Part shown: positions 21,744 through 31,689 of the stretch, in pieces | Layout: each line of letters opens with the position of its first letter | How positions within the stretch are numbered: the first letter of the stretch is position 1 | Origin: Aphanomyces cochlioides | Taxonomy: Eukaryota; Oomycota; Saprolegniomycetes; Saprolegniales; Verrucalvaceae | DNA length: 64,000 nt | Reading direction: 5' to 3' | Assembly: GCA_019828595.1 (NCBI GenBank) | Contig: JAHQRK010000023.1 | Coordinates: forward strand, 992,001-1,056,000 | The notes under the pieces: model-generated | Database searches by the model: none | Told to the model about the DNA's origin: nothing | Seen by the model: the letters and a program-made list of their open reading frames with translations, nothing else | Made by a program: the position numbers and the translations under genes

Positions 21744-22932
21744 ACAGCCTTCCTTAGGCCTGCAAATCCAGGTGCAAATCTGGATCAAAGTAAAGCCATT
21801 ACTTCAGTTCTTCGTGGGGCTGAACATTGTCATTACGCAAAGAACTCCTCTTGGCGTACTTAACTGAGGGCGGGACATCTCAACTGTGTGCAAGAAAAGT
21901 CCCAAGCATCTTTTGGATCTGTCTGTGGATGTGAAGATAGAAAAGGTCCAGAAAGTGAGGGTGGCGTGTCCTCGATGGCTATGAATTGTACATTCGGTTG
22001 TCATTGTGCACGTCGCAAGTGGCGAGAGACACATCGGCCTGACGTACATACAGTGCGCGCCCTCAAACACTGGCGATATTTTGTGATTCGGGCAATGTGG
22101 ATGTGGAGCCCTTCTGTGAGAGCTTCCTGTCGTGCGGTTGCAAACACCTCCAGGCGGGCGCGACTCACAGTCAGTTGCAAGAGTAAAGAAAATGCACATC
22201 CAATTCGTCGTTAAAGAGTTGGATGAATGCTACAACGTCGCTCGAAGCTCAATGTTGTTGCGGCTGTGATCGCAGCATCAACAAACCCAACTCGTCCTCT
22301 TTCTTGTTCGCAAGCAGCCGAGCCCGATTGTTTGACACGGCCGCGTCGAGCTTCCCCACCTGCAGTACGAGGAGAGCAACAGCTGTCGGAATAAACACAC
22401 CTGGTACTCAATTCATACACTCCACTTGCCTGTGGACCAGCAGGCAGACTTGTCAATTCGATACAATGGACTCGTTTTGACAAGGCAATGGCCACGAGCT
22501 GTCTAGTACCTCGGCTACAAAGCCCAGCGGACGGCTGTAGCAAGCTCCTCGCTGTTTAACGTTACTTCTAGAGCTACGGTGAGCAGTTGGTCTGCTGAAA
22601 TGGTATGCTCCCATTCATTTCTCACGCAATTGTCATTGCGACACGCTCGACGTTGCATTTTCAAAGTGCGTTTTCATGATTTGCCAAAGTCAAGTTGCAT
22701 TTTCGGCGTAGAAATCAAGTGGCTGCGAGTAATGGTAGGACGTCTGGCCAAAGTTGCGATATTTTTTAGAGCGCGACTCTATGCTGGTCAAATGGAACGT
22801 TCTCTCGCTCGACATAAAATTACAACACCACATGGCCGATGCTGAATGGCAATTGATGCGGATCAATGGCAGCAGACGCCTCAGACAGCGCTCCCAGTTT
22901 TCAATTCACAGGCGAGTAACCAAGTGCCCAGC
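21744..22932. other. Upstream region of ATPase gene 1
   Basis: About 1.2 kb between the MULE and the first H+-ATPase gene. No gene is recognised. Bases 22888-22910 (CCAGTTTTCAATTCACAGGCG) resemble the same position upstream of ATPase gene 2 (CCAGTTTTCAATTCGCAAGCG, minus strand near 39008), a short shared leader segment. Confidence 0.45.
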
Positions 22933-25900
22933 ATGGCGCAAGCTTACCAATCGGTGACGACGCCCAACGAGCAGAAGAACTACGTCAACGATGTTGGCCA
23001 AGTGGAATGGGGTGCCATTCCCTTGAACGCTGCTTTGGACAAACTCAAGGCGACCCGCGAAGGTTTGAGCACGGCCGAAGCGCAAAAGCGTATTTTGGAA
23101 CATGGACCCAACAAGTTGCCCGAAGCCAAGGTCAACCGCTTGATGGTCTTCTTGGGCTTCATGTGGAACCCTTTGTCGTGGGCCATGGAAGTGGCTGCTA
23201 TTTTGTCCATCGTCTTGTTGGACTTTCCCGATTTTGCCTTGATTTTGGCGCTTCTTTTGTTGAACGCCTGTATTGGTTACTTTGAAGAAATGCAAGCCGG
23301 TGATGCCGTCGCCGCCTTGATGGGTCAATTGGCCCCTGAAGCCAAGGTCTTCCGTGACGGTGCTATTGCCAAGATCCCCGCTGACCAATTGGTCCCTGGT
23401 GATGTGATCCGTGTCCGTTTGGGTGATGTGTTGCCTGCCGACTTGAAGTTCTTGGAAGGTGATCCGGTCAAGATCGATCAATCGTCCTTGACGGGTGAAT
23501 CGTTGCCAGTGACCAAGTCGACCGGTGACGAAGGTTACTCTGGTTCGGTGTGCAAGCAAGGTGAAATCGAAGCTGTGGTGACCAACACGGGTGTGAACAC
23601 GTTCCTGGGCCGTGCTGCGTCTCAAATCGCCGGCGCTGAATCCCATGGCCGCTTGCAAGAAGTGTTGACGACTGTCGGTAACTTTTGCATGGTGTCGATT
23701 GTGTTGTGGTGCATCATTGAATTGATTGTGCAAATGGGCTCCCGCAAGGACGAAAACCCCTGCTTGATCATCACGGATGGTTGCTTGGGTGTGGCCAACA
23801 TCTTGGTGTTGATTGTCGGTGGTATTCCCGTTGCCATGCCAACGGTGTTGAGTGTGACGTTGGCCATCGGTTCGTCTGCTTTGGCCAAGGAAAACGCGAT
23901 TGTGACTCGTTTGACGTCGATTGAAGAAATGGCTTCGATGGAAGTGTTGTGCTCGGACAAGACTGGTACGCTTACGTTGAACAAGTTGAGCGTCGACAAG
24001 GACAACCTCATTGCCTACAACGGCTTTTCGAAGGACCAAATCTTGCGCGATGCTGCTTTGGCCGCCCGTACTGAAAACAACGAAGCGATTGATATTGTGT
24101 GCTTTGAAACGTACCCTGGAAAGGACACGTTGTGGCAAAAGTACACGTTGTTGCACTACACTCCTTTCGACCCCACAACCAAGCGCACGATTGCCAAGCT
24201 CCGCGAAAACGACACTGGCCGCATCTTCCGCACGTGCAAGGGTGCTCCTCAAGTGTGCTTGGACATGGACGTGAATGCTGAATCTTTGCGTGAAGAAGTG
24301 GAAGGTGTGATCAACGAATATGCCAGCCGCGGTTACCGTGGTTTGGGTGTGTCCATTTCAGAGGGCGACGTCGACCTCGACAAGGCTGAATGGAAGTTGG
24401 TTGGTTTGATGCCTTTGTTCGATCCTCCTCGCCATGACACTGCTGAAACAATTCGCCGTGCTATTGACTTGGGTGTGGCTGTCAAGATGGTCACGGGTGA
24501 TCACCGTGTGATTGCTATTGAAACGTGCCGTCAATTGGGAATGCCCACGAACATTTTGGACACGAGTTTCTTCAACCAAGCTCCTCCTCCTGGCATGAAC
24601 TTGGCTCAATTGGTCTACGAAACGGATGGCTTTGCTCAAGTGTTCCCTGAACACAAGTTTGAAATTGTGCGTCACTTGCAAAGCTTGAACAAGGTTGTGG
24701 GTATGACTGGTGATGGTGTGAATGATGCCCCTGCTTTGGCCCAAGCCGATATTGGTATTGCCGTCGATGATGCCACGGACGCAGCTCGTGCTGCTGCCGA
24801 TATCGTGTTGGTGTCTCCTGGTTTGAGTGTGATCATCACTGCTATCCGCATGAGTCGTGAGATTTTCTTGCGCATGAAGAACTACGCCATGTACTCGATT
24901 GCGATGACTGTGCGTATCGTGTGCACGTTTGGTTTGTTGACTGTGTGCTACAACTGGTACTTCCCGACGATTTTGGTTGTCGTGTTGGCCATTTTGAACG
25001 ATGGTACGATTTTGACGATCTCGAAGGACAATGTGACGGCTAGCCGCACGCCTGACTCGTGGAAGTTGAAGAGTGTGTTTATCTCGTCGATCTGCTTTGG
25101 CTTGTGGTTGACCTTGAGTACAATTGTGTTGTTCTCGATCACGTACCAAACGTCTGCCTTCAGCGGCTTTATTGACTCGGAAGACTTGTGCGTGAACTGC
25201 ATCAAGGACCACTGCAATGACTACTTCACTCAATCGATCTTGGAATGCTCCGTGTCTTCCAACTCGAGCGGTTGCGGTGAATTGGACGGCTCTGTGATGA
25301 AGAACTCTGACTATGCTGCTTTGGGCAACGCCCGCATCAACTACGTGAACGGCTACTGGGAGAAGTACGAAGAAAAGTACAGCAAGACTCGTGCAGACTT
25401 GTTCAAGCACTTGAAGGGCAACCACATCAACGACTTGCCCAACGATGTCGAACCTGAAGCTGAAGAAACCTACCAGCAATTCTTGCACCAATACACTGTG
25501 GGTCAATCCAAGTCTGCTTATGGCTCGGACAAGGAATACAACGTCGCCCAAGCTGCTGCTCGTGCCAACGGTGTGTCTTTCATCGGCCATGACTACTTGC
25601 CATTGACGAACGGTGTTGGTTTCTGCGACTACGTGTGGGGTTACTCCAACTTTAACTCGACGTGGTCGAAGAGCCACAAGTTGATCGGTCCTGGTATGCA
25701 AAAGAAGGATGGTATCTTGCGTGGTTTCATCTACATGCAAGTGTCGATCTCTGGTCAAGCTTTGATTTTCGTCACGCGTACGGCTGGTATCAACACTTGG
25801 TTCTTTGCCGAGAAGCCTTGCAACTTGTTGTTGATTGCTTTCGTGGTGGCTCAAGTGGCTGCAAGTGTGATCGGTGCTTTGGGCTTCAACGGCTATCCAT

Positions 25901-26139
25901 CTGACCGTGTGGCTGTGATCGGCTGTGGCTGGGGCTACTTGGTCATTGCTTGGTTGTGGTCGATTGTGTGGCAATTCCCTCTCGACTTGATCAAGTTTGC
26001 CGTCAACTATGTGTTGAACCAATCGTCGTATACCAGCACTGCGTTCACGTCGCGCATCAACGCTGGCCACCCTTCGATGGCCCACAGCAAGGTGACCAGC
26101 GTCGCTCGCTCGATCCGCGCGAGCCGCACCGTTGCTTAA
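22933..26139 (+). CDS. PMA: Plasma-membrane H+-ATPase, copy 1
   Basis: P-type (type III) proton pump of 1068 aa that energises the plasma membrane. Motifs: TGES in the actuator domain (SLTGESLPVTK), the phosphorylated Asp in CSDKTGTLTLNK (D342), MVTGDH, and the hinge GDGVNDAPAL. Membrane segments 1-4 precede the cytoplasmic catalytic domain and 5-10 follow. Between segments 7 and 8 there is a loop of about 150 residues with several Cys (LCVNCIKDHC, SSGCGE), a known mark of oomycete pumps. The C-terminus is short (SVARSIRASRTVA), with no long plant-type regulatory tail. I chose MAQAYQS at 22933 because the other copies start with the same wording; an in-frame ATG at 22846 would add 29 residues. 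The coding sequence is almost identical to the inverted copy at 35759-38965. Confidence 0.93.
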   Translation: MAQAYQSVTTPNEQKNYVNDVGQVEWGAIPLNAALDKLKATREGLSTAEAQKRILEHGPNKLPEAKVNRLMVFLGFMWNPLSWAMEVAAILSIVLLDFPDFALILALLLLNACIGYFEEMQAGDAVAALMGQLAPEAKVFRDGAIAKIPADQLVPGDVIRVRLGDVLPADLKFLEGDPVKIDQSSLTGESLPVTKSTGDEGYSGSVCKQGEIEAVVTNTGVNTFLGRAASQIAGAESHGRLQEVLTTVGNFCMVSIVLWCIIELIVQMGSRKDENPCLIITDGCLGVANILVLIVGGIPVAMPTVLSVTLAIGSSALAKENAIVTRLTSIEEMASMEVLCSDKTGTLTLNKLSVDKDNLIAYNGFSKDQILRDAALAARTENNEAIDIVCFETYPGKDTLWQKYTLLHYTPFDPTTKRTIAKLRENDTGRIFRTCKGAPQVCLDMDVNAESLREEVEGVINEYASRGYRGLGVSISEGDVDLDKAEWKLVGLMPLFDPPRHDTAETIRRAIDLGVAVKMVTGDHRVIAIETCRQLGMPTNILDTSFFNQAPPPGMNLAQLVYETDGFAQVFPEHKFEIVRHLQSLNKVVGMTGDGVNDAPALAQADIGIAVDDATDAARAAADIVLVSPGLSVIITAIRMSREIFLRMKNYAMYSIAMTVRIVCTFGLLTVCYNWYFPTILVVVLAILNDGTILTISKDNVTASRTPDSWKLKSVFISSICFGLWLTLSTIVLFSITYQTSAFSGFIDSEDLCVNCIKDHCNDYFTQSILECSVSSNSSGCGELDGSVMKNSDYAALGNARINYVNGYWEKYEEKYSKTRADLFKHLKGNHINDLPNDVEPEAEETYQQFLHQYTVGQSKSAYGSDKEYNVAQAAARANGVSFIGHDYLPLTNGVGFCDYVWGYSNFNSTWSKSHKLIGPGMQKKDGILRGFIYMQVSISGQALIFVTRTAGINTWFFAEKPCNLLLIAFVVAQVAASVIGALGFNGYPSDRVAVIGCGWGYLVIAWLWSIVWQFPLDLIKFAVNYVLNQSSYTSTAFTSRINAGHPSMAHSKVTSVARSIRASRTVA

Positions 26140-26711
26140 GCCTGTACTTCTACCAAACTTTAGTGCTAGCGGTTGTAGCTAGCCAGAGTTATATAAAGAT
26201 GAATAAACATTAAAAACTTCATAACTCAATCTTTGGTGGCGTCGTTGGCAGCGTCCTTCGTCATGACTAGCTCAAACTTCATGGCGCATGATATTTGATT
26301 CTTCTTGTTTTTCTGGTGGCCCGATGGATTGAGTTAGAGAATCTCCAACGCGACCACGCTATTTCATCACACTTGGAGTTGAATCCAATCTAGCGTGCGT
26401 TACTCGAAATTTGGCGTGGTTGTCTTTGCCACACTGTCCAGAGTGGTAGATAGATATAGGAGATAACTGTCGGGCTTGCACCGTACATGTCAGCATGGCC
26501 TGCCAAACTCTGTACCAATTGCTGTACAAACTATAGCCAGGGCGATGAAAGAGCTCTTCTACGAAGTCACCAAGGAAGTAACACTTCTAGCTCTAGTAGA
26601 ACTACCTTAGTGCTGGGAAAGATCATGCTGAAGATGCTGCTGAACATTGTTATGTTTAAGCTCGATACAATCATGATATACCAAGTAAATCCTACATTTT
26701 TCTTGGTTTCC
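26140..26711. other. Intergenic, 3' of ATPase gene 1
   Basis: Spacer of about 570 bp between convergent genes. An AATAAA-type signal (GAATAAACATTAAAAAC) lies near 26200. No gene seen. Confidence 0.45.
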
Positions 26712-27338
26712 TTAGAGAAGGAAAGCAGCAGCCATAGGGACGACGAGAAAAGCCGTCAGAGTCGCAGCGCCCGATGACTTGGTCGTGGTAGGTGCGGCAG
26801 TTGGTGCTGCCGTAGTCGTCGTCGCCGTGGTGGTCGCAGCCGTTGCAGAGCCCGACAGGTCAGCGTCCGACAATTGGAGATCCTTGCCATCGACATTCAC
26901 CTTCTTGTCAATGGTGACGCACTGGAGCAATGGATTTTGACCGTCGTAGTAGCCGGAGACGGACGCTTGGAAGCCGCGGACGCCGTTCTTGGCCTTCGCC
27001 GCCAGAGCATACTGGACCGCCAACTTGCTGCCATCATCTCCAAGTTGGTAGGCAACACGGTAGGTGGCGTTTGCTGTCGGCTGGTCCAATTTCGCAAGCA
27101 CAGCATAGTTGGATTGGACGCACGGTGTAAGGTCAGCGAGACAGTGGATCGAATGAAGCTGGGGAGAGACGAGGGTCTTGTTCTGAGGGTTGTCAATCAT
27201 GTAGCCCATTTGGATGCACAAGTTGTCCATGATGTAGCCCGGGATGTTGACCGCCTTGAGCGAGGTATTCGTGGGGGGGCATTGACCAAATACATTGGCG
27301 ACGATGGTAGCAGCGGCAAAAGCGAGGAAATGGCGCAT
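26712..27338 (-). CDS. Secreted GPI-anchor-type protein
   Basis: Hypothetical protein of 208 aa. I chose the ATG at 27338 because it opens a signal peptide (MRHFLAFAAATIVANVFGQ); the frame upstream is not needed. The body (20-165) has four or more Cys and a block, GYIMDNLCIQMGYMIDNP, followed by LHSIHCLADLTPC, that looks like a conserved disulfide-bonded domain I cannot name. Residues 166-190 are Ala/Thr/Pro-rich (TATTTTAAPTAAPTTT), a likely O-glycosylated stalk. The last 18 residues are hydrophobic (TLTAFLVVPMAAAFLL) with a small-residue site before them (SSGA), which fits a GPI-anchor signal. Likely a cell-surface or wall protein; function unknown. Confidence 0.75.
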   Translation of the reverse strand: MRHFLAFAAATIVANVFGQCPPTNTSLKAVNIPGYIMDNLCIQMGYMIDNPQNKTLVSPQLHSIHCLADLTPCVQSNYAVLAKLDQPTANATYRVAYQLGDDGSKLAVQYALAAKAKNGVRGFQASVSGYYDGQNPLLQCVTIDKKVNVDGKDLQLSDADLSGSATAATTTATTTTAAPTAAPTTTKSSGAATLTAFLVVPMAAAFLL

Positions 27339-28176
27339 CGCTGGAAGGATGAGGATTGAAAAGTGAGTCTTGTCGGTGGCAATCAAGTGATAACATCAGT
27401 CAACTGGAAAGGTTGGAAGGTTGGTGGAATTCCACTTTCAGTGTTTAGGGTTGCCATCTGATTCAGACTCCCGAATTTTCAATCTCCAAGCGAGTCCACG
27501 CCAAGAAACTACGCCTCTTATCTACATGACAGGGCGAAGAAGCCGAAAATCAACGTGGAGAGCACAAGCAGTTCATTTGGCTGGTTGTTTTATCGTCGAA
27601 GGCAAAGGAGGGAGCTGCCATGTTGCGTAATGTTACATTGACAGTACTACGACATTTACTGTAAATGGAATTCAAGAGAAGCCCCGAGGAGACCGCAACC
27701 GTCACTGAGTGGATTTTTTCGGGATTTCAATTGTCTCAACACAACATGCCACGATCAGATGTGCTCAAACGCTGCCAGCAGTTCAGACAAGTTGAAATGC
27801 TGAATCAAGTCTGCGCTTCTCCCAGTTTCAACTTTTACATTGCCAAGGAACCACCAAATGACGGAACGCTTCACATCGACGAGAACTCCGCCATCATTTC
27901 TAACACATCGTATCAATTGGGTTGCATTGTGGCTCCCACAAAGTATCGCTTCGTCACCGAGCTCACATGGCTCTTGGATCTAAATTTTCCCCCAACTGGG
28001 ACTCAAGGTAGCTCCATGTAAACGCAGGAATTCCACGACGGAAAGCCATCTTCCTTGGAGATCTCACCTTCTTATAGACGCCCTGCAATGTGGAAATGGA
28101 GTGCTTCGGTCCTTCTCTGTGCAACATGAAAGTTCAGCGAATTAGTACAGGTACTAAGAGTGTGTAGTACTTAGTT
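27339..28176. other. Intergenic, with one doubtful ORF
   Basis: Upstream of the GPI-type gene. A plus-strand frame at 27665-28021 (118 codons, ATG start, MEFKRSPEETATV) is open, but I recognise nothing in it and it has no neighbours that support it, so I do not call it a gene. Confidence 0.4.
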
Positions 28177-28566
28177 CTTCCTCTGTTCCACATAACTGTG
28201 TACAAATCACTTTACGTCGACCCCAAAAATTTATTTCTTTTCTAAATTCGATGGCGGATATCATTTTTTAAAGACCATAAAAAACTGCAGGAAATTGCTT
28301 TTGGCTGGAAAGTGAGTTTTCGTGGTCAAAATCGGCGGCGAATGTATCCATGTAGCCAGGCTAAGGATTTATGACCAATGAAATCTAATAAAAGATATTT
28401 CGAGCCAATCATAACTTAAGGATTTATGACCAATGAAAGAAATCATAAGGATTTATGACCAATGAAATCTAATAAAAAATATTTCGAGCCAATCATAACA
28501 ATTTGTACATAGGTTGTGGAAAAAGTGTGTTTTCGATTTGTACACAGTAATGTGGAACAGAGGAAG
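28177..28566. mobile_element. MITE of 390 bp with 8-bp flank repeat
   Basis: Terminal inverted repeats of about 32 bp start CTTCCTCTGTTCCACAT on the left. The right end (28535-28566) reads the same on the minus strand with one mismatch in the first 30. TACTTAGT stands at 28168-28175 and again at 28567-28574, an 8-bp direct repeat of the hAT type, with one extra T at the left junction. The inside has no gene and carries three copies of AAGGATTTATGACCAATGAAA around 28362-28470. The element ends 105 bp before the ATG of the TMEM97-like gene. Confidence 0.75.
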
Positions 28567-28671
28567 TACTTAGTACCTAAATCAATGTAGTACTCGTACC
28601 TAATTGAGTATTTTCACACTATTTATGGGTTGAAAGTGTTGCATTGACGTGTTGCAAAGAGAAAGGCAAGC

Positions 28672-29314
28672 ATGGCGACAACTCGCATTGGCAGCGACTG
28701 GTTCTTCATCGGATGGTCTCTCTTGAGCATTGCTATCGCTCTTGTGTGTGACTGTGAAGCTGTGCTTCATGATCCCAAGACGTACGGAAAGGTACGCTCT
28801 CCTGCCGCCCATTGCGTACTACGAAAAGTCTAGGATGAGCCACTCGTGAACTGGCCTCCTCCAGTCGTCGTCCACGCTCTTCATCAATGGGGAGAACAAT
28901 ACGACAAGCTTTTGCAGTTTCGCCCTCTTTGGTTTAAGGTTGACTCGATAGCGTGCAGCTCCAGCTCATGTGGTTCTTTTCAAAGGTATGCCTGTGGATG
29001 GAAATCGGATTCCAAGTGCCTTACTACCTCTTCGCTATCTATGGCTTTGTCAACCGTACGTCAACAACCACACAATGATGAAGGCTTATATCTCGGTAGG
29101 ACGCGAATGGCTCCGGGTGCCGACGCTTATCTACGCCGCGCAATCGATCACGGTGATGGTGATCGTGTTGGTCGAGCAATTCACGGGCGAATTCAAGACG
29201 AGTGAACCTGCTGTCATCCTTGGTGCCTACTTGCCATTCTTCGTCGTCCCATTCTTCTTCTTGATCCGTGCGAGCGGTCCTACGATGTTTGGTACCAAGC
29301 AGAAGACGGCCTAA
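28672..29314 (+). CDS. TMEM97: TMEM97-like EXPERA-domain membrane protein
   Basis: Four-exon gene for a predicted 169-aa protein with four membrane segments. Exons: 28672-28791, 28834-28938, 28986-29055, 29100-29314. All three introns are GT-AG and 42, 47 and 44 nt long, and the joined frame is open. Family features: DWFFIGWSLLSIAIAL at the start, a central PLWFKVCLWMEIGFQVPYY segment (the P-WF...E...Q-P pattern), then EWLRVPTLIYAAQS and a final PFFVVPFFFLIRA. These fit the EXPERA family of TMEM97 (sigma-2 receptor, an ER protein tied to sterol handling) and emopamil-binding relatives. The match is by remembered pattern. The C-terminal GTKQKTA resembles a weak ER-retrieval tail. A MITE occupies the proximal promoter. 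Confidence 0.78.
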
Positions 29315-29829
29315 CTGCGTTGTTAACCAGTCAAATGGCTGCTAACAAGCTCGTTGATCTCGGTGTAACCAAGTGACCTAAGGCATGCATCATATCTTGC
29401 TTATCTTGATGCCCTCCAGGTGGAGGCTGCTCGGCGTCACGCCAATGTGGTGCTAGCGCATCACCCTGACGAGTCGCGAATTTTTCAGCTACATCAGTGC
29501 AGTCTCGCAACTTCCTTTCGCTGTAAAGCGGTGTAGCTAGCTATTTCTATACACCGCTCATGGCGATTCGATCACTCAGGCAGTCTCTATCAAGCCTTCT
29601 GTGCCAAGGACCACTTTCCTCTGTAGTCTGGTACGGCTGCGTGCTGTCGCTGTTAAACTCTGGTATTGAAAAGTTAGTTGTGGGGTAGCAAAGCTCGCTA
29701 GCTCGTCCTGGACACAAACCTGCGTCTAGCGCCAGCTCTTAGCTTCACATCTGCTCGTCGTTCGGTCGAGTGTTGGGTGCTTATGTTGTGTCGGTGACTG
29801 GGTCCTCATGGTGTCATTGGACGAAATAC
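29315..29829. other. Intergenic
   Basis: Spacer of about 500 bp between the TMEM97-like gene and the ankyrin gene. I see nothing definite in it. Confidence 0.4.
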
Positions 29830-31139
29830 ATGGAAGTTGTTGCACTCATCAAGCAAATCTTACGCAACGAGGAGCTCCTTCGGGTGATTACGTGCTATCA
29901 AGACGGTCTCTATGGCGACATGGGACCTCTCTTCTATGAGCTCCGGTGGCCAATCGGCTTCTTCACGCGCATGGATCTCGAGACGACCTTGCCAGACTTG
30001 ATATCGTACTACCACTGGATCTTGGACCCGTGGATAGCGAAGCATTGTGGTGGACCTGGCCTTGGTCTTGCGTTAAATACGCTCGGGAAAGACACGCTGT
30101 GCTCCGTCCTTGTCATGGAAGCAGTCTTGTATTCTAGATTGGACATTCTTCGCGAGATCCATCGCACGGGCGTCAACGAAGATCGACCAGATCAATTCAC
30201 GGGCTGGGCTCTGCATTATGCCATCTTGTCCAACAACTTGGCCATCGTCGAGTGTCTCTGGGCGAAGACTTACTACGTCTGCCGCGATGAAACCAGGTTG
30301 CACGTGATCCAGCAAGGAAATCTTCATCTTCTGGAATGGCTCCATGCCCACGATCCCTGTGGCTACACTTGCTCTGTCCAAGACATGGACATTGCGGCAT
30401 TCTGCGGCCATCTCCATATCGTGAAATGGCTTCATGAATATCACGCTGAAGGATGTACCAAGGCAGCGATGAACTTGGCCGCAAGGAATGGCCATTTACA
30501 CATCATCCAATGGCTCCATGAACACCGAAACGAAGGCTGCACTGTGCATGCCATGGACTGGGCAGCATGGAGAGGTCATCTCCATGTCGTCAAGTGGTTG
30601 CATGAGCACCGTCGCGAAGGATGCTCCGTCAATGCTTTGGTTCTAGCGCATGAAGCCCACCAAACAGACATTGTCGAGTGGCTTCTTATGCACCGCCGCT
30701 CGGATGTACTGCAGCCGAATGCGATGGTGCAAGCGGCGCGACGAGGAAATCTCGCGCTGATTCAATGGCTACACCTCCAGATTCCAGACGGATGGTCGAC
30801 ACGAATTATGGATGAAGCTGCCATGGGAGGACATTTGGAACTTGTGAGATGGCTCCATGCGAATCGAAGCGAAGGATGTACATTTGTACAACCAGTGCGA
30901 TGGACGCTGCGCTTGATCGCGGGCATTGGACAGTCGTCCAGTGGCTTCATTTGAATCGACGAGAAGGATGTTCATCCAAAGCGCTTGAAAGAGCCGTGCA
31001 AGTGGCCAACCTTGACGTTCTCGAGTGGCTTCATCACCATGCGAAATATGTCTGGTCAACTGAAACGTTCACAGTCGCGTCGTACGGTGGAAAGCTCCCC
31101 GTCTTTGAATGGCTTCAGGTGTATCGATCTAAAGTGTAA
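29830..31139 (+). pseudogene. Ankyrin-repeat protein with 8-bp insertion
   Basis: Oomycete-type ankyrin protein. The ATG at 29830 (MEVVALIKQILRNEELL) is preferred over an upstream GTG. The first 120 residues are a non-repeat head. About eight or more ankyrin repeats follow, with the diagnostic wording GHLHIVKWLHE, EGCTKAAMNLAARNG and IIQWLHEHRNEGC, spaced near 33 residues. The frame ends early at 30954 because of an 8-base insertion at about 30882-30889 (TGTAC ATT TGTAC). The repeats continue in the next frame (AMDAALDRGHWTVVQWLH) to a stop at 31139. Ankyrin repeats mediate protein binding; the partner is unknown. Either the gene is dead or a shorter 374-aa product is made. Confidence 0.75.
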
Positions 31140-31689
31140 ATTAACATTGTTCAAGCTTGTACAGATCGTTTGGCTAAAGCGTCGCATAATTTATCGGCGG
31201 CAGGTCGACATGCTGTCGATTCAGCGTAAAGTCAACGTTGGGCACGTATCCCTTTGTCATTCCAAGCCAACAAACGACTGCAAAGTCTTCAAATAGAGGC
31301 AGGTTTTCGTCGACACGTTGGCTGTGCTTTGGCTCTGTGACTTTGGCAGCCAAAAAGTTGTGCTCATGGGCATCAATCTGAGGTTGTCCGAGGCCATAGC
31401 TGGCACACTGTCTATGCCAAAGTTGACGGTTTTTCAGCTGGTATGGCGCGAATCCAGCATTTACAACCCATGCTAGCTGTAGTTTTTGGTGTAGAGGCAG
31501 CCATTCCTTGCTTCATAGCGAGGAAGCGGCGGCGATGAGCGTAAACGGTGCATCGGCATCAACATTGGATTTTGAAGGAATCTGTCGGGTGCAACTTCAA
31601 CGCGTGATTTGATTGGTCAAAATTAATTAAATCAGCCGATCAGAGGAAGAGAAAACTTTCCTCGGATCATTTTCCAATTTGCCGTCGAG
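31140..31689. other. Intergenic
   Basis: Spacer of 550 bp including the promoter of the dehydrogenase gene. No gene or repeat recognised. Confidence 0.4.

Noticed and set aside
22906..24252. Antisense frame of 448 codons across ATPase copy 1
   Set aside because: Same reason: a shadow of the ATPase gene, with low-complexity His/Gln/Arg composition.
24358..26085. Antisense frame of 575 codons across ATPase copy 1 (and its twin 35813-37540)
   Set aside because: It lies wholly opposite a well-supported gene. The His/Gln/Arg-rich composition is what antisense of this codon usage gives. Its identity in both copies reflects DNA identity, not selection.
27665..28021. Plus-strand ORF of 118 codons
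   Set aside because: No recognisable domain, no neighbour support, and AT-rich surroundings with a MITE close by. It could be real but I cannot support it.
28939..28958. A 20-nt intron in the TMEM97-like gene
   Set aside because: Too short. A 47-nt intron (28939-28985) gives a better family match and fits the other introns.
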